A DNA stretch of 64,000 nucleotides from Dicyema japonicum (taxonomy: Eukaryota > Dicyemida > Rhombozoa > Dicyemidae). Numbering within the stretch: the stretch's first letter is position 1; every line of letters starts with the position of its first letter. The stretch lies in contig RDEW01000011.1 of assembly GCA_011109175.1 (NCBI GenBank), positions 180,193 to 244,192 of the forward strand. The letters are read 5' to 3'. Below are positions 11,800-22,706 of the stretch, piece after piece. The notes beneath the pieces were generated by a model. It did no database searches, was not told where the DNA came from, and saw nothing but the letters and a program-made list of their open reading frames with translations. The translations under genes were made by a program, and so were the position numbers.

Positions 11800-13190
11800 G
11801 ACCCGACTCATCCGGCTCACTGTCGTTGGGTTTCCACAAACAAAAGGAGAATCATACCACTGTGACATAGTTCACAATCTTCAAATTATCCACGCTCAGA
11901 GTGCTTTCAGTCACGCTTAAAAATGATCCACGACTGGGTTTCCACGAATGGCATCAGAAGTCTTGGTACCAACAAGGTTCTGGGACACCTCCCATTGAAT
12001 ATTGACGGAAGCGGAGTTTTCCTACCGTGGGAAGTTCATGTCCACTTAGCTTACATCCATTGTGATCACCGCATGGATTTACGTTCCTATCTCAACAGAA
12101 CCGAACAATCGACCTCTCCATTTTCTCATCCTAGTTTCTTAACAACCAGAATACTGGCCACCTCTTTCCTTGTCTGGATCCACCTCCGAGTTCTGAACAG
12201 CACCAAATTATTGTATCATTAACCCCGGATACACCAAGGAAGAAGTTAACAGTTAACAACTAATTAAGTGAATCCTCTTCTCACTTCCACAGACACAGAG
12301 TCCTTCCAATGCCATACAAGTCTATCCAAAACCAACATAAAAGGTAGAAGTCCGTTTCTTTCAGTTGTGAGAACCACTTCAGTGGAGTGGGGGAGAGAAA
12401 ATTATCCTTTTTTGTATCACCCTGGCAATGGGCGCATGACGCCACTTTATTGGAAAAGTAAGAGAAGGAACTGAAGAAAAAAACAGAAATCTTCAATAAA
12501 ATAGCCACATGGCATCACACTTGGGAATTTCTGGGATCGTCCGCTCTTGGCTGTGACTTTCTTGCCGACCACCGGTTTCCGGAAATAAATAACATATAGG
12601 AAGCTAGCGTCTATTAGAAAGGGCTCCGACAAGACAGGTCGTTCACAGAGATCCTCCACTTTTACTACGATTACGGTGGTTCACGATAAGCAAAGAAGTC
12701 CCGAACTTTTCTTCCATACAGAGTTGGACTATGGCCACATCCAAGACCAAAAAATTAGTAAGAAAACCTTTTCTTTGATAATGAGTAGATTTACTTGCAT
12801 ACCAAGGAACTGATGGTAACACTTGTAGACTCTGAAGGCCCTCGGAAGCAACGATTCTAAAGTACTGGTCTCAGGAGGCCTTCCCCCATTTTTTGTTGTT
12901 TTCAAGCTCTCATATGATACGGGTGTGCACGAAGTTGTTATTTATTATTAACCACGGAAACACCGAGAAAGAATCATGAGCAGAAAATCCTAATACAGTG
13001 CTAGTGGAAAAAATCCGGTTTTGCAGTTACAATTTTTGGCGTATAGCTTTTAATTTTTCAACGCAAATCAAAAAGCTGTCTCTATTTTGGCATATTTTTT
13101 GTTTATTACAAAATATTTTATATCATCGAAAATTTTTAATATTTATTTTTAGAGTGAAAATAAAAAACCGGTTTAAACAAAATTAACAGT
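11800..13190. repeat. repeat-rich region without a clear gene
   Basis: 12219-12410 matches 26484-26640 block by block ('ttaaccccggatacac', 'aactaattaagtg', 'cagtggagtgggggag'), so it is a dispersed repeat read inverted relative to the LINE tails elsewhere. A minus-strand frame at 12447-12660 and weak open pieces up to 12930 look partly coding, but I could not join them into a convincing gene. Confidence 0.4.
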
Positions 13191-13199
13191 TAGTAACTT

Positions 13200-14110
13200 G
13201 TGTGGTATCATCGATTAATTAATAACGCTCTACTCACAGTACATCGAACCATGCATTTATATGCGTGTATTTCATGGGGACCACTGGCATCTTATACGAA
13301 CGTCCAGAAAATCTTCGCAACCCAGAAAAGGGCCTTCAAGCTAACTGAGAGATGGTATACAGGAAAAAACATTAAATCACTGACGCCCATAGAGACACAA
13401 ATCGAAAAAAACAAAAATGGACACCAATGCCAAAAAGGAAGTGCTCGCCGGCAACGAACTTGTGTAGGCTCAAAGGATCAACACCAGACAAAGATGAGAG
13501 CTTTCATCCAATTCGTCGGGATCACTTAGTTAGTTTTTTCGGTTTAACAGTGGTCTTTGGAATTAATTTCTGAATGTTTTCAGCTGGCAATTCGTTCCAA
13601 AGAGGAATGTATCACTGAAACTTCGTGTCAGACTTACGACACGTTTATCAAGCCAATACTGATATACAATTCCGGAACATGGGGAACCTCAAAAAAACGA
13701 TTTAAAGAGGCTAGATACTTTCCACAGAAGCCAACTGCGCATACTGACTCGAATCTTCTGGCCGAGAAAAATCTCAAACGAGAAACTATATGTTCTATGT
13801 GAATCTAAACCAGTTAGCATTGACGTTATTCTATCTATATGGCAACTATTTGGACATATTCTTAGACTGGACCCGACTACGCCGTGTAAAAGAATAATGG
13901 AAAATACTTCTTCTGCGCCGGAGGCCACGGATTTCGAGGTAGACCAATAAATAAACTTCCAATTTGCTTAAAAGATGATTACGAGACAATCGGTCGTGGT
14001 GACAGCAGACGACCTGGATGATGTTCGAATGAGGACCAGAAACAAGATGGCGAGGAGGATAGTTGTAACGCATCGCTCAAGCGAAACCCTTTTAGGGCTA
14101 CACGAAGGAG
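13200..14110 (+). mobile_element. LINE ORF2 3' fragments, two families abutting
   Basis: 13260-13360 encodes 'SWGPLASYTNVQKIFATQKRAF', a C-terminal LINE segment, ending in the 'gggatcacttagttag' tail signature near 13517. From 13600 a second family starts: 'YDTFIKPILIYNSGTWGTSK', then 'LWQLFGHILRLDP'-like sequence near 13840, as in the copies at 34400, 34990 and 49380. Stops and frame changes throughout. Confidence 0.7.
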
Positions 14111-14189
14111 CTTTCAACTAACTAATTTGTTCCAAATTTTGATTAATTTGACTTGGAGATCAAGTTTATTTTTGCAGGGTCTAATGAAC

Positions 14190-14420
14190 ATTTTTGCTTC
14201 ATCATGCTCCAAACATGTTCCATTGGGTTCATGTTTGGAGATTGCGGCGCCCAGTCAAGAATTGGGATGTTATTTTCATCACACAAAAGTCAATCCAGAA
14301 ACAACGAAAAAAGTCCAGTCCTTTCAGTTGTGAGAACCCCCTTATTGGAGTGGGAGAGAGCAAATTCCTCTTTTACGTAACCTGGTACTTGAAGCCACTC
14401 TAGAAAAACACCACATGAAA
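14190..14420. repeat. dispersed repeat fragment
   Basis: The block 'ctttcagttgtgagaacc...ggagtggga' here repeats 12360-12400 and 26605-26640. No coding sequence recognised. Confidence 0.45.
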
Positions 14421-14849
14421 GATTCACAATTAAATCAAACTATTTATTTTTATTTATCCCCGGTCCCTTCGAGTGAAAGAAATGGTGGCTAACAAAAACG
14501 TTACAGCAAGAGCAAACGCTCCTAGAGATACGACAAGTATATTTTATTCTGTGCAGAACTCGGAGTTGGACGGACAAAATAAGAAATAACCTGTCTTCTG
14601 GTTGTCCAAAAGCATGATGGAGCATATTGGAGAGGACGATTATCCAATCCTGTACAGATACGAATGTAAATCATGGAGACATGAGATGGATATTCGTAGA
14701 ATCGAAATTTGTACACCGATTCAAACTATTTATGACCCGATCTATTATCTAATTTTATTCTTAAATAAAAATATTTTTAGCATTCGTATAATTATTTTTA
14801 TAACGGTAAACCTGACAATATTAAAAAAATAGATAATGCATCCATAAGT

Positions 14850-15410
14850 ATGGTATTAACTGGATCACCTAAATGTTCTGTATGCGACCAAAGCGTCGAA
14901 TTTTCTGACAAAATTGTTGTTTTTGGGAACGATTGTCACAAAAAATGTATTAAATGCAGTAAAATTTAACTGAAATGTAAAAAGGTAAATGCAACAAGCT
15001 TGTTGATGCAACCTCAATAAAGAAAGACGCCGATAGTTTATACTGCCCAGATTGTTTCCGTAGCTTGAAAAAAGGAAGTATGCCTCAAAAAAATTCAATC
15101 ACAATAAAGTAAAGAAATGTTAAAATGATAGTGTAAAATCAAAAAAATGTAAAATCTGCGGGAAAACAGTCTACGATGCAGAAAGGGTCAATGCAATCGG
15201 CTTTGTAGGCGTTTTAGTAATTTGCTAGGACATCCACAAGACCTGTTTTAAATGCCGGAGATGCGCTTGTACACTGCAGATGGGACAATACAGTGCTCAC
15301 GATGGGGATATTTTCTGCAACAGTGAGAATGTGATAATTATTTAGAATGCCATTATTCCCAATTCGGGATTAAAGGAATTGGCTATGGAGGATCTTTGAG
15401 TTTGGAATAA
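14850..15410 (+). CDS. CSRP: cysteine/glycine-rich LIM protein (CSRP/MLP type, two LIM domains)
   Basis: LIM-only adaptor of the CRP/muscle-LIM family, which binds actin-associated partners and shuttles to the nucleus. Four introns of 26, 23, 24 and 23 nt (14959-14984, 15109-15131, 15205-15228, 15323-15345) give 154 codons. LIM1 (about residues 9-60) has CSVC, then HKKCIKC with the next cysteine of KCNKL created across the first splice, ending YCPDC. LIM2 (about 83-135) has CKICGKTVYDAERV, HKTCFKCRRC and, across the fourth splice, FCNKCH. The final residues GIKGIGYGG match the glycine-rich motif that follows LIM domains in CRPs. Both zinc-finger junctions are wrong without splicing, which strongly supports the model. 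At 154 residues it is a little shorter than vertebrate CRPs (about 193). Confidence 0.92.
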
Positions 15411-15900
15411 TAATTAATGACGTTATGCGGAATTAAATAATCTTACTTAATTTCATTAAATGATCTGTATAATATATCTTGTGGTAATCTAAGCTATAAT
15501 ATGTCCGCCCTAATAGAGATTGTTTTTCACTATTAAGGGATTTTTTATGTATAGCTCAAAGGAATAAAGAATTCCATACGGACGTATATCTGGACATTTC
15601 GAAGACCTTGTTTGTCATGATGGGTTGCTACAGACTCTATCTAATTTTATGTTGGAAGTACGGCACTTTTATGGATGAAGGATTTTCTTTCTGGAAGAGA
15701 ATCTTGTGTAGGCATTGGAAATCAACTATCGAAGAACATTTTGTTAAAAAAGGGTTCCACGGGGTCTGTCTTGAGTCCACTCTTATTTAATTGTGCAACG
15801 TGACATTCTAAAGGCGGAACACTCAAACACAAAAAATATTAATTTATGCAGAAAATATACTTCTGTTAGATCTGAGTATGAATAAATCTACTTTTGGAAA
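15411..15900 (+). mobile_element. short LINE RT remnant
   Basis: 15590-15860 on the plus strand gives 'LDISKTLF' and then 'GFHGVCLESTLI*LCNV', a decayed palm A and 'GVPQGSVLSPLLFN' block with the sequence between them largely lost. Confidence 0.5.
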
Positions 15901-16162
15901 AGAATTTCAAATCATATTGAAAAAATGAAGTTGGTGATAAAGGTTTTTTGTAAATGCATTAGCCAACATGTCACGTGCTATATTAATTTGAAAAGAACAG
16001 CTGGTAAATTTGTTGAGGTGGTGACGTATTTCTATAGCACGAGATATCCACCTTTTCAAGATGAACTCAGGATACATTGGATATACTTAGTTTCGGGAGA
16101 ACCGAAAAAGCCAAATCCCCAGCTTATCTCATCTAATCCCAAAAAAAATAACAAAAAGTATA

Positions 16163-17448
16163 TTAAGTGTTCATATAGTCATATATTCTGTCATAATAGT
16201 CCACCTTGATAGAACGATCCTCATTCAGATTCAGATCCACTTTGGTACCCCTAGAATATTTTGGAACGGTAAGAAGCTGAGCCACTTTATGGACAACCTC
16301 CGGGTTACAAGCTGTTTTTGATTCATCCAAGAACGGAAAGGGGTCACTTGCCCACATCAAATTTTGACTGGCCTTTGGGGGAGTTCTCCCATTGATAAAC
16401 ATGGCCGAAAGGGAATTGAGTTGGAAACACGCAAAGACAAGAGACTGTCCATCGGAGACCATGCATTGAGTCACGACGGGCTGAGGAATGTCCTGTTTGT
16501 AGAAAGGCCAGTAATCCTTGAAATGGGAGGTCGAAACCGCTTGTGCAAAATTCATAAGAAGAGCCTTATAAACAGGCCAGGATCCCCCGTTGTAAAATGC
16601 TAATAAGGAGTTATTAAAAGGGTCCCCAAGTCTGAACCCCGGCAATATCTCTGGAATCAACGACTTTCTGCAAATTCCATATCTCGGTGGGGGAAGCTCT
16701 AGGCTGGGAAACAAAGCCTGTCTGCATAAATCGTCGTCATCATCCAAGTACGACCTGATCCCACGTGTAGAGCGAATTTGTCGCAAGCACGTCCCTTCAA
16801 TTAAGAAGTTACAAAGTCCATATGCAGACCTTCCGGCACAATCTCCATTAATCGGACGGGTAAAGAAGCTCTTTAAATTTGTGAAGTCATCAAACTGCCA
16901 GAAATCATCAAACTTGAGGTCCTCACGGGCCTTTCTCAATTTTTCGGCGGTAAAATAATCAAAAACTGTCCGGAAAATGACTGAGGGTACATCTATCGAC
17001 TTTGGGTAACCCGAAAAGATCCTCAACTTTGTAAAAATTAAGTAGAAACTCCAATTTAGAGTTGACGGACTCAACCAATTTGTCTAATCCTTCATTGAGT
17101 TCCACGTGACCTTTTCGGGGAATCCTTTGATGATATGAGTCCTTGTAAGGTATTTGAGGACATCAAGATCACTTTCATCCGTACATTTTTGTTTGATAAT
17201 CCAAAAAACACGTTTTTGGAGGCCAGCATAGTAAATGAGGCGTTTTTGAAGAGTCGATCTTTTAGAAATCCTCATCTTGAAATCATGAAGGTTCCAAGCT
17301 CCCAATTCCGACAGTTGATCCCATTCACCTTATTTCGTTAAGATTTTGGCAAACCAGGAGGGAAACGCGGAGTAACTTTTGGATATAAGGATTCAACACG
17401 CTTTAGAGAAGAAAATAGTCTTCTGCTTGAATTAAGCAAAGAACACAT
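16163..17448 (-). CDS. mitochondrial ribosomal protein, mL37/mL65 (PDCD9) family
   Basis: Large-subunit mitoribosome protein. Introns at 17329-17354 (26 nt), 17142-17161 (20 nt) and 16966-16990 (25 nt) give exactly 404 codons; mL37 and mL65 are about 420-440 in humans. The N-terminus MCSLLNSSRRLFSSLKRVES is a good mitochondrial presequence, followed by 'LYPKVTPRFPPGEWDQL'. The C-terminal third carries the family signature: 'PQPVVTQCMVSDGQ' then 'FACFQLNSL', a short gap, 'NLMWASDP' and 'VVHKVAQLL'. The middle frame (HQRIPRKGHVELNEGLDKL) is open only if the 20- and 25-nt introns are used. I cannot decide between mL37 and mL65 by eye. It stands alone between LINE fragments. Confidence 0.78.
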
Positions 17449-17529
17449 GAGACATGCTTTATTTTAATTTAATTTATTAATAAAAATATTTTAAATTATT
17501 AAAATTAATAAAGACTTTCTTAGAAAAAA

Positions 17530-17880
17530 CTGGGAGGCTTGCCACAGTTTATGAACAATTTATCCGACCCACAATGACGTATTCAAGTCCTTTGTGGGCA
17601 ATGCAGATTTCGCAGCTGCAAGTTAATGGACCGGAGCACAAAATTCAGCCCATTGAAAGCTTCTAATCGAATTACAACAGAAACTTTTATAGGCGGCTAG
17701 TCTTCCTTATTGCTTTCTGTTCCATACACTATTAAAATATCTATAATCTTACTGAGAAGAGCTGTACAGGATTCTCGACCCCCCGGACTCGTCCTCTCCC
17801 GTGTCGGCCTGAGATCACTTAGTTGAGAACTTTTATTTCTTTCTCTTTGACCCAGTGATCCTGGGGTAATATGGATCAAA
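17530..17880 (+). mobile_element. LINE 3' fragment
   Basis: 17535-17690 is a degraded duplicate of 33215-33440 ('gggagccttgcca...tttatgaacaatttatc...acccac'), and 17800-17870 ends in the recurrent 'gatcacttag ... cagtgatcctgggg' tail hairpin. No intact frame. Confidence 0.6.
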
Positions 17881-17999
17881 TGCATCAAAGATCTTCCTCC
17901 TTCGATTGGTCTTAAATCTTAAAATCCAATTTTCAATGAGTACCACCTTAACTTGACGAAAATTTGATCTGTTTCACTTTAGCAATTAAAAGAATAGTA

Positions 18000-19080
18000 A
18001 TTAGCCACCAATCAACATGTTCTCCAATCTCAGGGAAGTTGGACTCGATGGTGACGGTTATTAGAAGGCGTGAAGCTGTCTCTCCCAAAGATTGGATAGG
18101 CTCCTCCTAATCCTTGCTTGGGGCATCGAACAAAACTACTAAGTGTCTGCCGTGAACGACCAAATTCAGACATGGGACGGTTTACTAACCTTTATCCACA
18201 AGTGCATCCCTTTCCGCGATACTTCCACTCGAACGAACACTCTGATTGAAGGTGTCAGTCACTTCCATTTTTGTCAAAATAAATCTCACATTGTAAATTT
18301 TTACATCTTAACCCCGGTCCCTGCATGAAAAATTATTCCCCCAAAGTGGCTGAATTACAAACGAATCGAAATGCCACAATCTGCGGGCCCAATCGCCAAA
18401 GACCCGCTTTGACTAACTGCTCAAAAGGGTAGTGAGAGATGGTTTCAGATCCTTTCTCAATTTGAACAATTTTTCATCCCCAATGACAAAAACTATCGCA
18501 TTCCAACAGCTTCCAGACATGACACTCCAATACTTCTCATGACCTCACTTTATGTTTCCCGTCATAATATCAATAATTGTTACTGTATTCGCATCAAACC
18601 ACTGCCTAAATTCTCAACAATTTTTTGATAATCACTTCCCGCCACGAAAACATCTCAAAATACTTGGAGACATATTCACCAAATACTGAAGTTCTCTAAC
18701 ATTTGTAGGAACAATGAACAAGACCTCGGAAAGCTGTGTCAGGTTATTACTTCGGTCAAAGCAAAGTGGGTCTAACCATCATAAATGAACAATTTATTCG
18801 GACCACAATTAACTATGCAAGCCTTATTGGTCGACTGCCTCCCTCACTTCTATCTACAAACTAAAAAAATCCTAAACATAAGCTCAGAACAATTACAGCA
18901 AATCAGAATCCTCTCTTCCGAAGAACATCCGGGTAAACCTAGATCAAGCAAATCAGAATCCTCTCTTCCGAAGGACATCCGGGTAAAGCTGGATCGTCTA
19001 TGATGAGGATACCACCATCTCTTCCGACTTCGTAAGCTGGATTATGTAAAAGATGTCCTGTGTTCCTTTTAACATCTCCC
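18000..19080 (+). mobile_element. LINE C-terminal remnant, related to 39180-40170
   Basis: 18650-18830 parallels 39460-39660: 'aaaatacttggag', 'agctgtgtcaggt', 'ctaaccatcataaa' and 'ttaactatgcaagcc' occur in both in the same order. This copy is full of stops. It also contains a 50-bp tandem duplication (18898-18947 and 18948-18997). Confidence 0.65.
18898..18997 (+). repeat. 50-bp tandem duplication inside a LINE
   Basis: 'gcaaatcagaatcctctc' begins at 18898 and again at 18948, and the following 30 bases match with a few changes. The corresponding part of the 39.2-kb copy has only one unit, so the duplication arose in this copy. Confidence 0.8.
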
Positions 19081-19206
19081 AGTTGACAGCAAATCAAATT
19101 TTTGAATGTCCAGAACTATTACGCTGTTCGTCCCTCACGCCAACGTTGACCGTTTCTATGGGAGAGACTGACATTTGCTACGTCCTATTTAATAGTTGAT
19201 GATCTC

Positions 19207-19413
19207 CTACAAATGAGTGAGGCCGGGGTTAGTATATTTGGCAGACTTACAAATATAATCAACTTCACCACCAGGGATGTATTCAAAGACTCGACCATTT
19301 TGGGAAAGTCTCATCGGTTTTCCGTGATGTAATCCATCATTGACAGATTTAGGCGTGTTCAGTATCTGCAAGGTGGGGATTCTTTTGAAAATCTCATAAA
19401 CGATTCTAAGGAT
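19207..19413 (-). other. unassigned exon-like open frame
   Basis: After a TTTTAG on the minus strand, a 68-codon frame runs to TAG with a protein-like composition, including 'TPKSVNDGLHHGKPMRL' and 'GRVFEYIPGGEVDYI'. I do not recognise it and could not place flanking exons. It might be a gene remnant or part of an uncharacterised mobile element; the CACGTG repeat lies directly upstream. Confidence 0.3.
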
Positions 19414-20159
19414 CTAAAATTCTAACCAGGAACTCGTGAACTATGCCACGTGACGCCAAAGTTAGTGTGGTGATATGTGGCTACATGAATTGAAGATTAT
19501 TTGTTTGATTCTTCTGTTCCTCCTCTTCCCTTTGGGAGCTTGATTTGGTAGCGTGCGTCATGTGGTTCATCTTCTCTGGTGGCGCTAGACATAATCCTAA
19601 ATTACATCCAAAAAGATCATTACTCAACAACCATCCAGAGGAGTTCCCCTGGAAGGCACTTCCCTTCAAGTTTGAGCATGTGAAGACTGCTGAGAGAGGC
19701 CGGGATCACCTGATTTTTTTCATTCTGGCTATGACGGTGTTTTCTGGTTCAATAAATTTAAATTAAATATAAGGAAGTTCATCACAAATACTGTTGAAAG
19801 ACGTATTTTTACAGAAAAACTGGGAACTAGGAAAGAAAAATGTATAATCATTTTATCCGAGTTGCCATGTGGCTAATGGTTGAAGATTTTCCTTCCCACT
19901 GATGCCGTCATTGGATCCATCTTACTCAGGAGGCCCGGCCGGCAAGTAAAAGGATCCATCTATTCATTCTACCACGGGAAATTTCGTTCCCTAACGACGA
20001 GTTCTGAAATTGACCTCAGCTCCTCAGACAACGTTCTCTGGATTACTGTTCTTGAGTGAAGGTTCTGCTGGAACGCGTCAGGATCAGGTAATTAGCTAGT
20101 TATAAAAAACAGTGTTTTCAGCAAAAATCTCTACATTCAATAATTATTTTCCAATATGT

Positions 20160-20440
20160 GAATAAGTGGTCATATAGGGCTTCCCTAACTGCGTGGCTAT
20201 TCTATCTCAGGATGGCGAGCGAGATTCGCTCAAATAACCAGCAGCGCTCACGAGGGTCTCCTGATCGTGTAGTGATCCGATTTCCTAGACGACTCAAGAA
20301 TTCCAGTGTCGCAGGCGCAAGGGTACCAGACGTGAATAAGTTATTGAATTCATTTATGCTAATAATATCTGAATATTGTAAATATTCTTCAAGGTTTCTT
20401 GTACAAAGACAACCTCTTCTATTGTTCTTGTACACCTGAT
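20160..20440 (-). mobile_element. C-terminal fragment of the nuclease-type LINE family
   Basis: The minus strand reads 'ATLEFLSRLGNRITTRSGDPRE' then 'LFERISLAILR', matching 'RETGWFRERISLAIVRG' of the element at 51.1 kb. Only the last 80 or so codons remain. Confidence 0.65.
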
Positions 20441-20559
20441 CTATCTGACTGATCTCTGAGAGCGTCCGCTTTGAGCTGTTATTTTCCCGTCAATCACCGG
20501 TCTTCTTCACTTAAAAGGACAAGGGTAGATGATATTTTGATTTTAAGGAAACGAAAAAA

Positions 20560-20840
20560 AAACTGTTTTTGTCGAGTTAGTGAAGCAACTCAATTGCACG
20601 AAGTCTTAATCATATATGAGGCTATCAGACGATTTTACCGTTCTATATGTCAGAGGCTTTCCGAATCTTATGCCAGGACTTGAATACCTACAGTGGCAAT
20701 ATTGGATGTTTTCAAGAGACGAAAGTCAACTGTGGACTAGATTAGCTACATCTCATCACTATCGGCATTCGATCTACAAATTTTATTGTGTGAGCGACCG
20801 GATGATGTAGGAACTTAATTAGCATATTTGGCACGACATG
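20560..20840 (+). mobile_element. LINE endonuclease fragment
   Basis: A plus-strand frame reads 'LNTYSGNIGCFQETKV', like the 'IDIACLQETKW' block of apurinic-type LINE endonucleases. It continues into a decayed segment. No RT follows. Confidence 0.45.
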
Positions 20841-21312
20841 TGAAAACTCAATTAGTATATTAGTTCCTATGATGGTGTAAATAATATAAGAAAACTGCGA
20901 GCTGCCATTCATAATTTGAGGTAGATATGCCGAATATTTTGCATAGGCTACCTTTGGAAACTTCTCAGATATCAAACCGTAACTATATAATTGTCCCCTG
21001 TAAAACTTAAACTTTCGAAATAAACCAGTTACGAATCTAGCAGTGTGTATTGGAATAAAATATAATTACATCTTAGTGCCCAAATGATTTAGTTTGGACT
21101 CTAACTTAGGCCGGTTGCCTTCAGGCATTCAGCTGATAGTGCTGAGGGCTCCCACAAGTCCCTTAATGTCATTGATGGTCCTAGTCAGGAGAGGATTTGA
21201 CTGATGATGTCTCCAAGCAGATCAAGTGAGGTGATTATCACAAAAACAGGTAGTAAGTAGCGATCTCAAAAATTAACTAATAATGCCTGATAATACAAAA
21301 AACACTCAATAA

Positions 21313-22564
21313 TTATAATTTAGTACAATTTCGATCAATAAACCGTTCTTTGGCATAAAGAAGACAATCTGAGAACTCCCTAATCAAATCCCTCTCGCAA
21401 TAATCAGTCTCCATTCTCGCAGTCAAACACTCCCTTATTCTTTCAATCACAGAGTCATCCAGTATTTCATTATACGAACTAATGTCACCCAAACCACCAC
21501 CAGCCATTCCAGAAGGGGTCAGCACATGTGGCCAGGTTAGACAGAGCCACATCGTTTTTGAGGACCTGAGCCCGCAGATTCAATCGAGGGAAATCCAGAG
21601 GATTAGCAGAAAACTTCCTCAACAACTTAAATTCAGAGTTCCTACAGTCATCACAGCTACAATAGGCGGAACAGGACATTCCATCCTAAAAGTAAGTAAC
21701 CCCCAAACATACGGCATAACACTCACAGTAGTTCTTCAGACAGCTCGAACGCTTGCAAGTGCAGCCACGCTTTAGTTTGGACTCTTCCTTAGAGACGGTC
21801 TCTTTTGGTTTGAACGCCAGGGGATTTCTCGCCAGTAAAGATTGTATGGCCTGAGACCGTTCACTGTCGTAGTTCTCGTTGTTGTGGCAACCTGTGCAGT
21901 TGCAATTCTGGCAGTACATTCCGTTGGCGTAGCACTCACAATATCTAGGTAACTACAAGCGCTCACAGTTTCAGACATCGGGATTTTGTGCAGTTGCATG
22001 GCCTTCGAATGCGGTCGGTCGACCTAAATATCGTTGAGAGACTACATTGTGGCGACATCATTCTTGTCGTTAGAGAAAAGGGACGAACTCACGTGAGCGA
22101 GGGAGGACTGGAGTAAAGCAATCACTACCTTCTGAGGAGCCACTATGGAGTGGAAGGAGTTGTGCATGTTCAAACTGGCAGAGATCTAATAAAATAGCCA
22201 GGACTGACAGGTTTGGAAGAAATCTTGACGATCCTCTGTTTGGGTGGGACTGCCGGGGTGGTGTGCTTGACTTTGATCGAATTTGGCTGAAATATAAAAC
22301 TGGCAATACTGTGGCACGTGCTTGAGAATCGACCAACCTGTCCACTCTGAAGGATGGCATTTGAACGTTCGCAAAGTCATTAAGGGAGTACTTAGGGGCC
22401 ACTGACTCACTAACACTAGTTTTTCGTTTTATCGAATCCGCAGGAGTAACTGTCAGTTTGCTAGGAACAGCCCGTATGTTGACAGGCCCATGTGACTGGA
22501 ATTTGCTAGTGCTAATGACAGTCTTGAAAGCTGGCTTAACGTCTATATCCTTATCCTGGGGCAT
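21313..22564 (-). CDS. LIN54: LIN54/tesmin-like CXC (CRC) domain protein
   Basis: DNA-binding protein of the tesmin/TSO1 family; animal LIN54 reads cell-cycle gene homology elements within the MuvB/DREAM complex. Introns required by frame: 22309-22337 (29), 22186-22208 (23), 22024-22045 (22), 21945-21966 (22), 21686-21712 (27), 21479-21500 (22). Two more at 22108-22128 (21) and 22063-22092 (30) are multiples of three and optional; with them the protein is 351 residues. CXC1 (about 145-185) reads RRPCNCTKSRCLKL, then YCECYANGMYCQNCNC across a splice. It is joined by the conserved linker 'LLARNPLAFKPK' to CXC2 (about 215-260), GCTCKRSSCLKNYCECYADG, again completed by splicing. The C-terminal 'REFSDCLL' matches the end of LIN54. 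It is about half the length of human LIN54. It starts 142 bp below the FKBP6 stop, in the same orientation. Confidence 0.9.
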
Positions 22565-22706
22565 CCACCAGACACAAACTAAAATAGGCGGTCTATTTAT
22601 TAATTAATTAAAAAATAAAACTAATAAAAAAGAAAAACTATAATTCAAAAACAAAAATTCAAAGCAATCATTTTTTCTTCAAAACTTTAATAGAATTCTC
22701 GATCTA
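22565..22706. other. short AT-rich spacer between FKBP6 and LIN54
   Basis: Only 142 bp separate the FKBP6 stop (22707) from the LIN54 ATG (22564) on the same strand. It must hold the FKBP6 3' end and the LIN54 promoter, unless the two are co-transcribed. It is almost pure A/T with no recognisable site. Confidence 0.5.

Noticed and set aside
17084-17110. A 27-nt intron (17084-17110) in the mL37/mL65 gene that would keep the upstream frame
   Set aside because: The alternative with introns at 17142-17161 and 16966-16990 gives a far more protein-like middle section (HQRIPRKGHVELNEGL) in exact phase.
21940-22050. Degenerate first CXC domain, suggesting a dead LIN54 copy
   Set aside because: Two 22-nt introns restore all cysteines of the domain, and the whole gene closes in frame.
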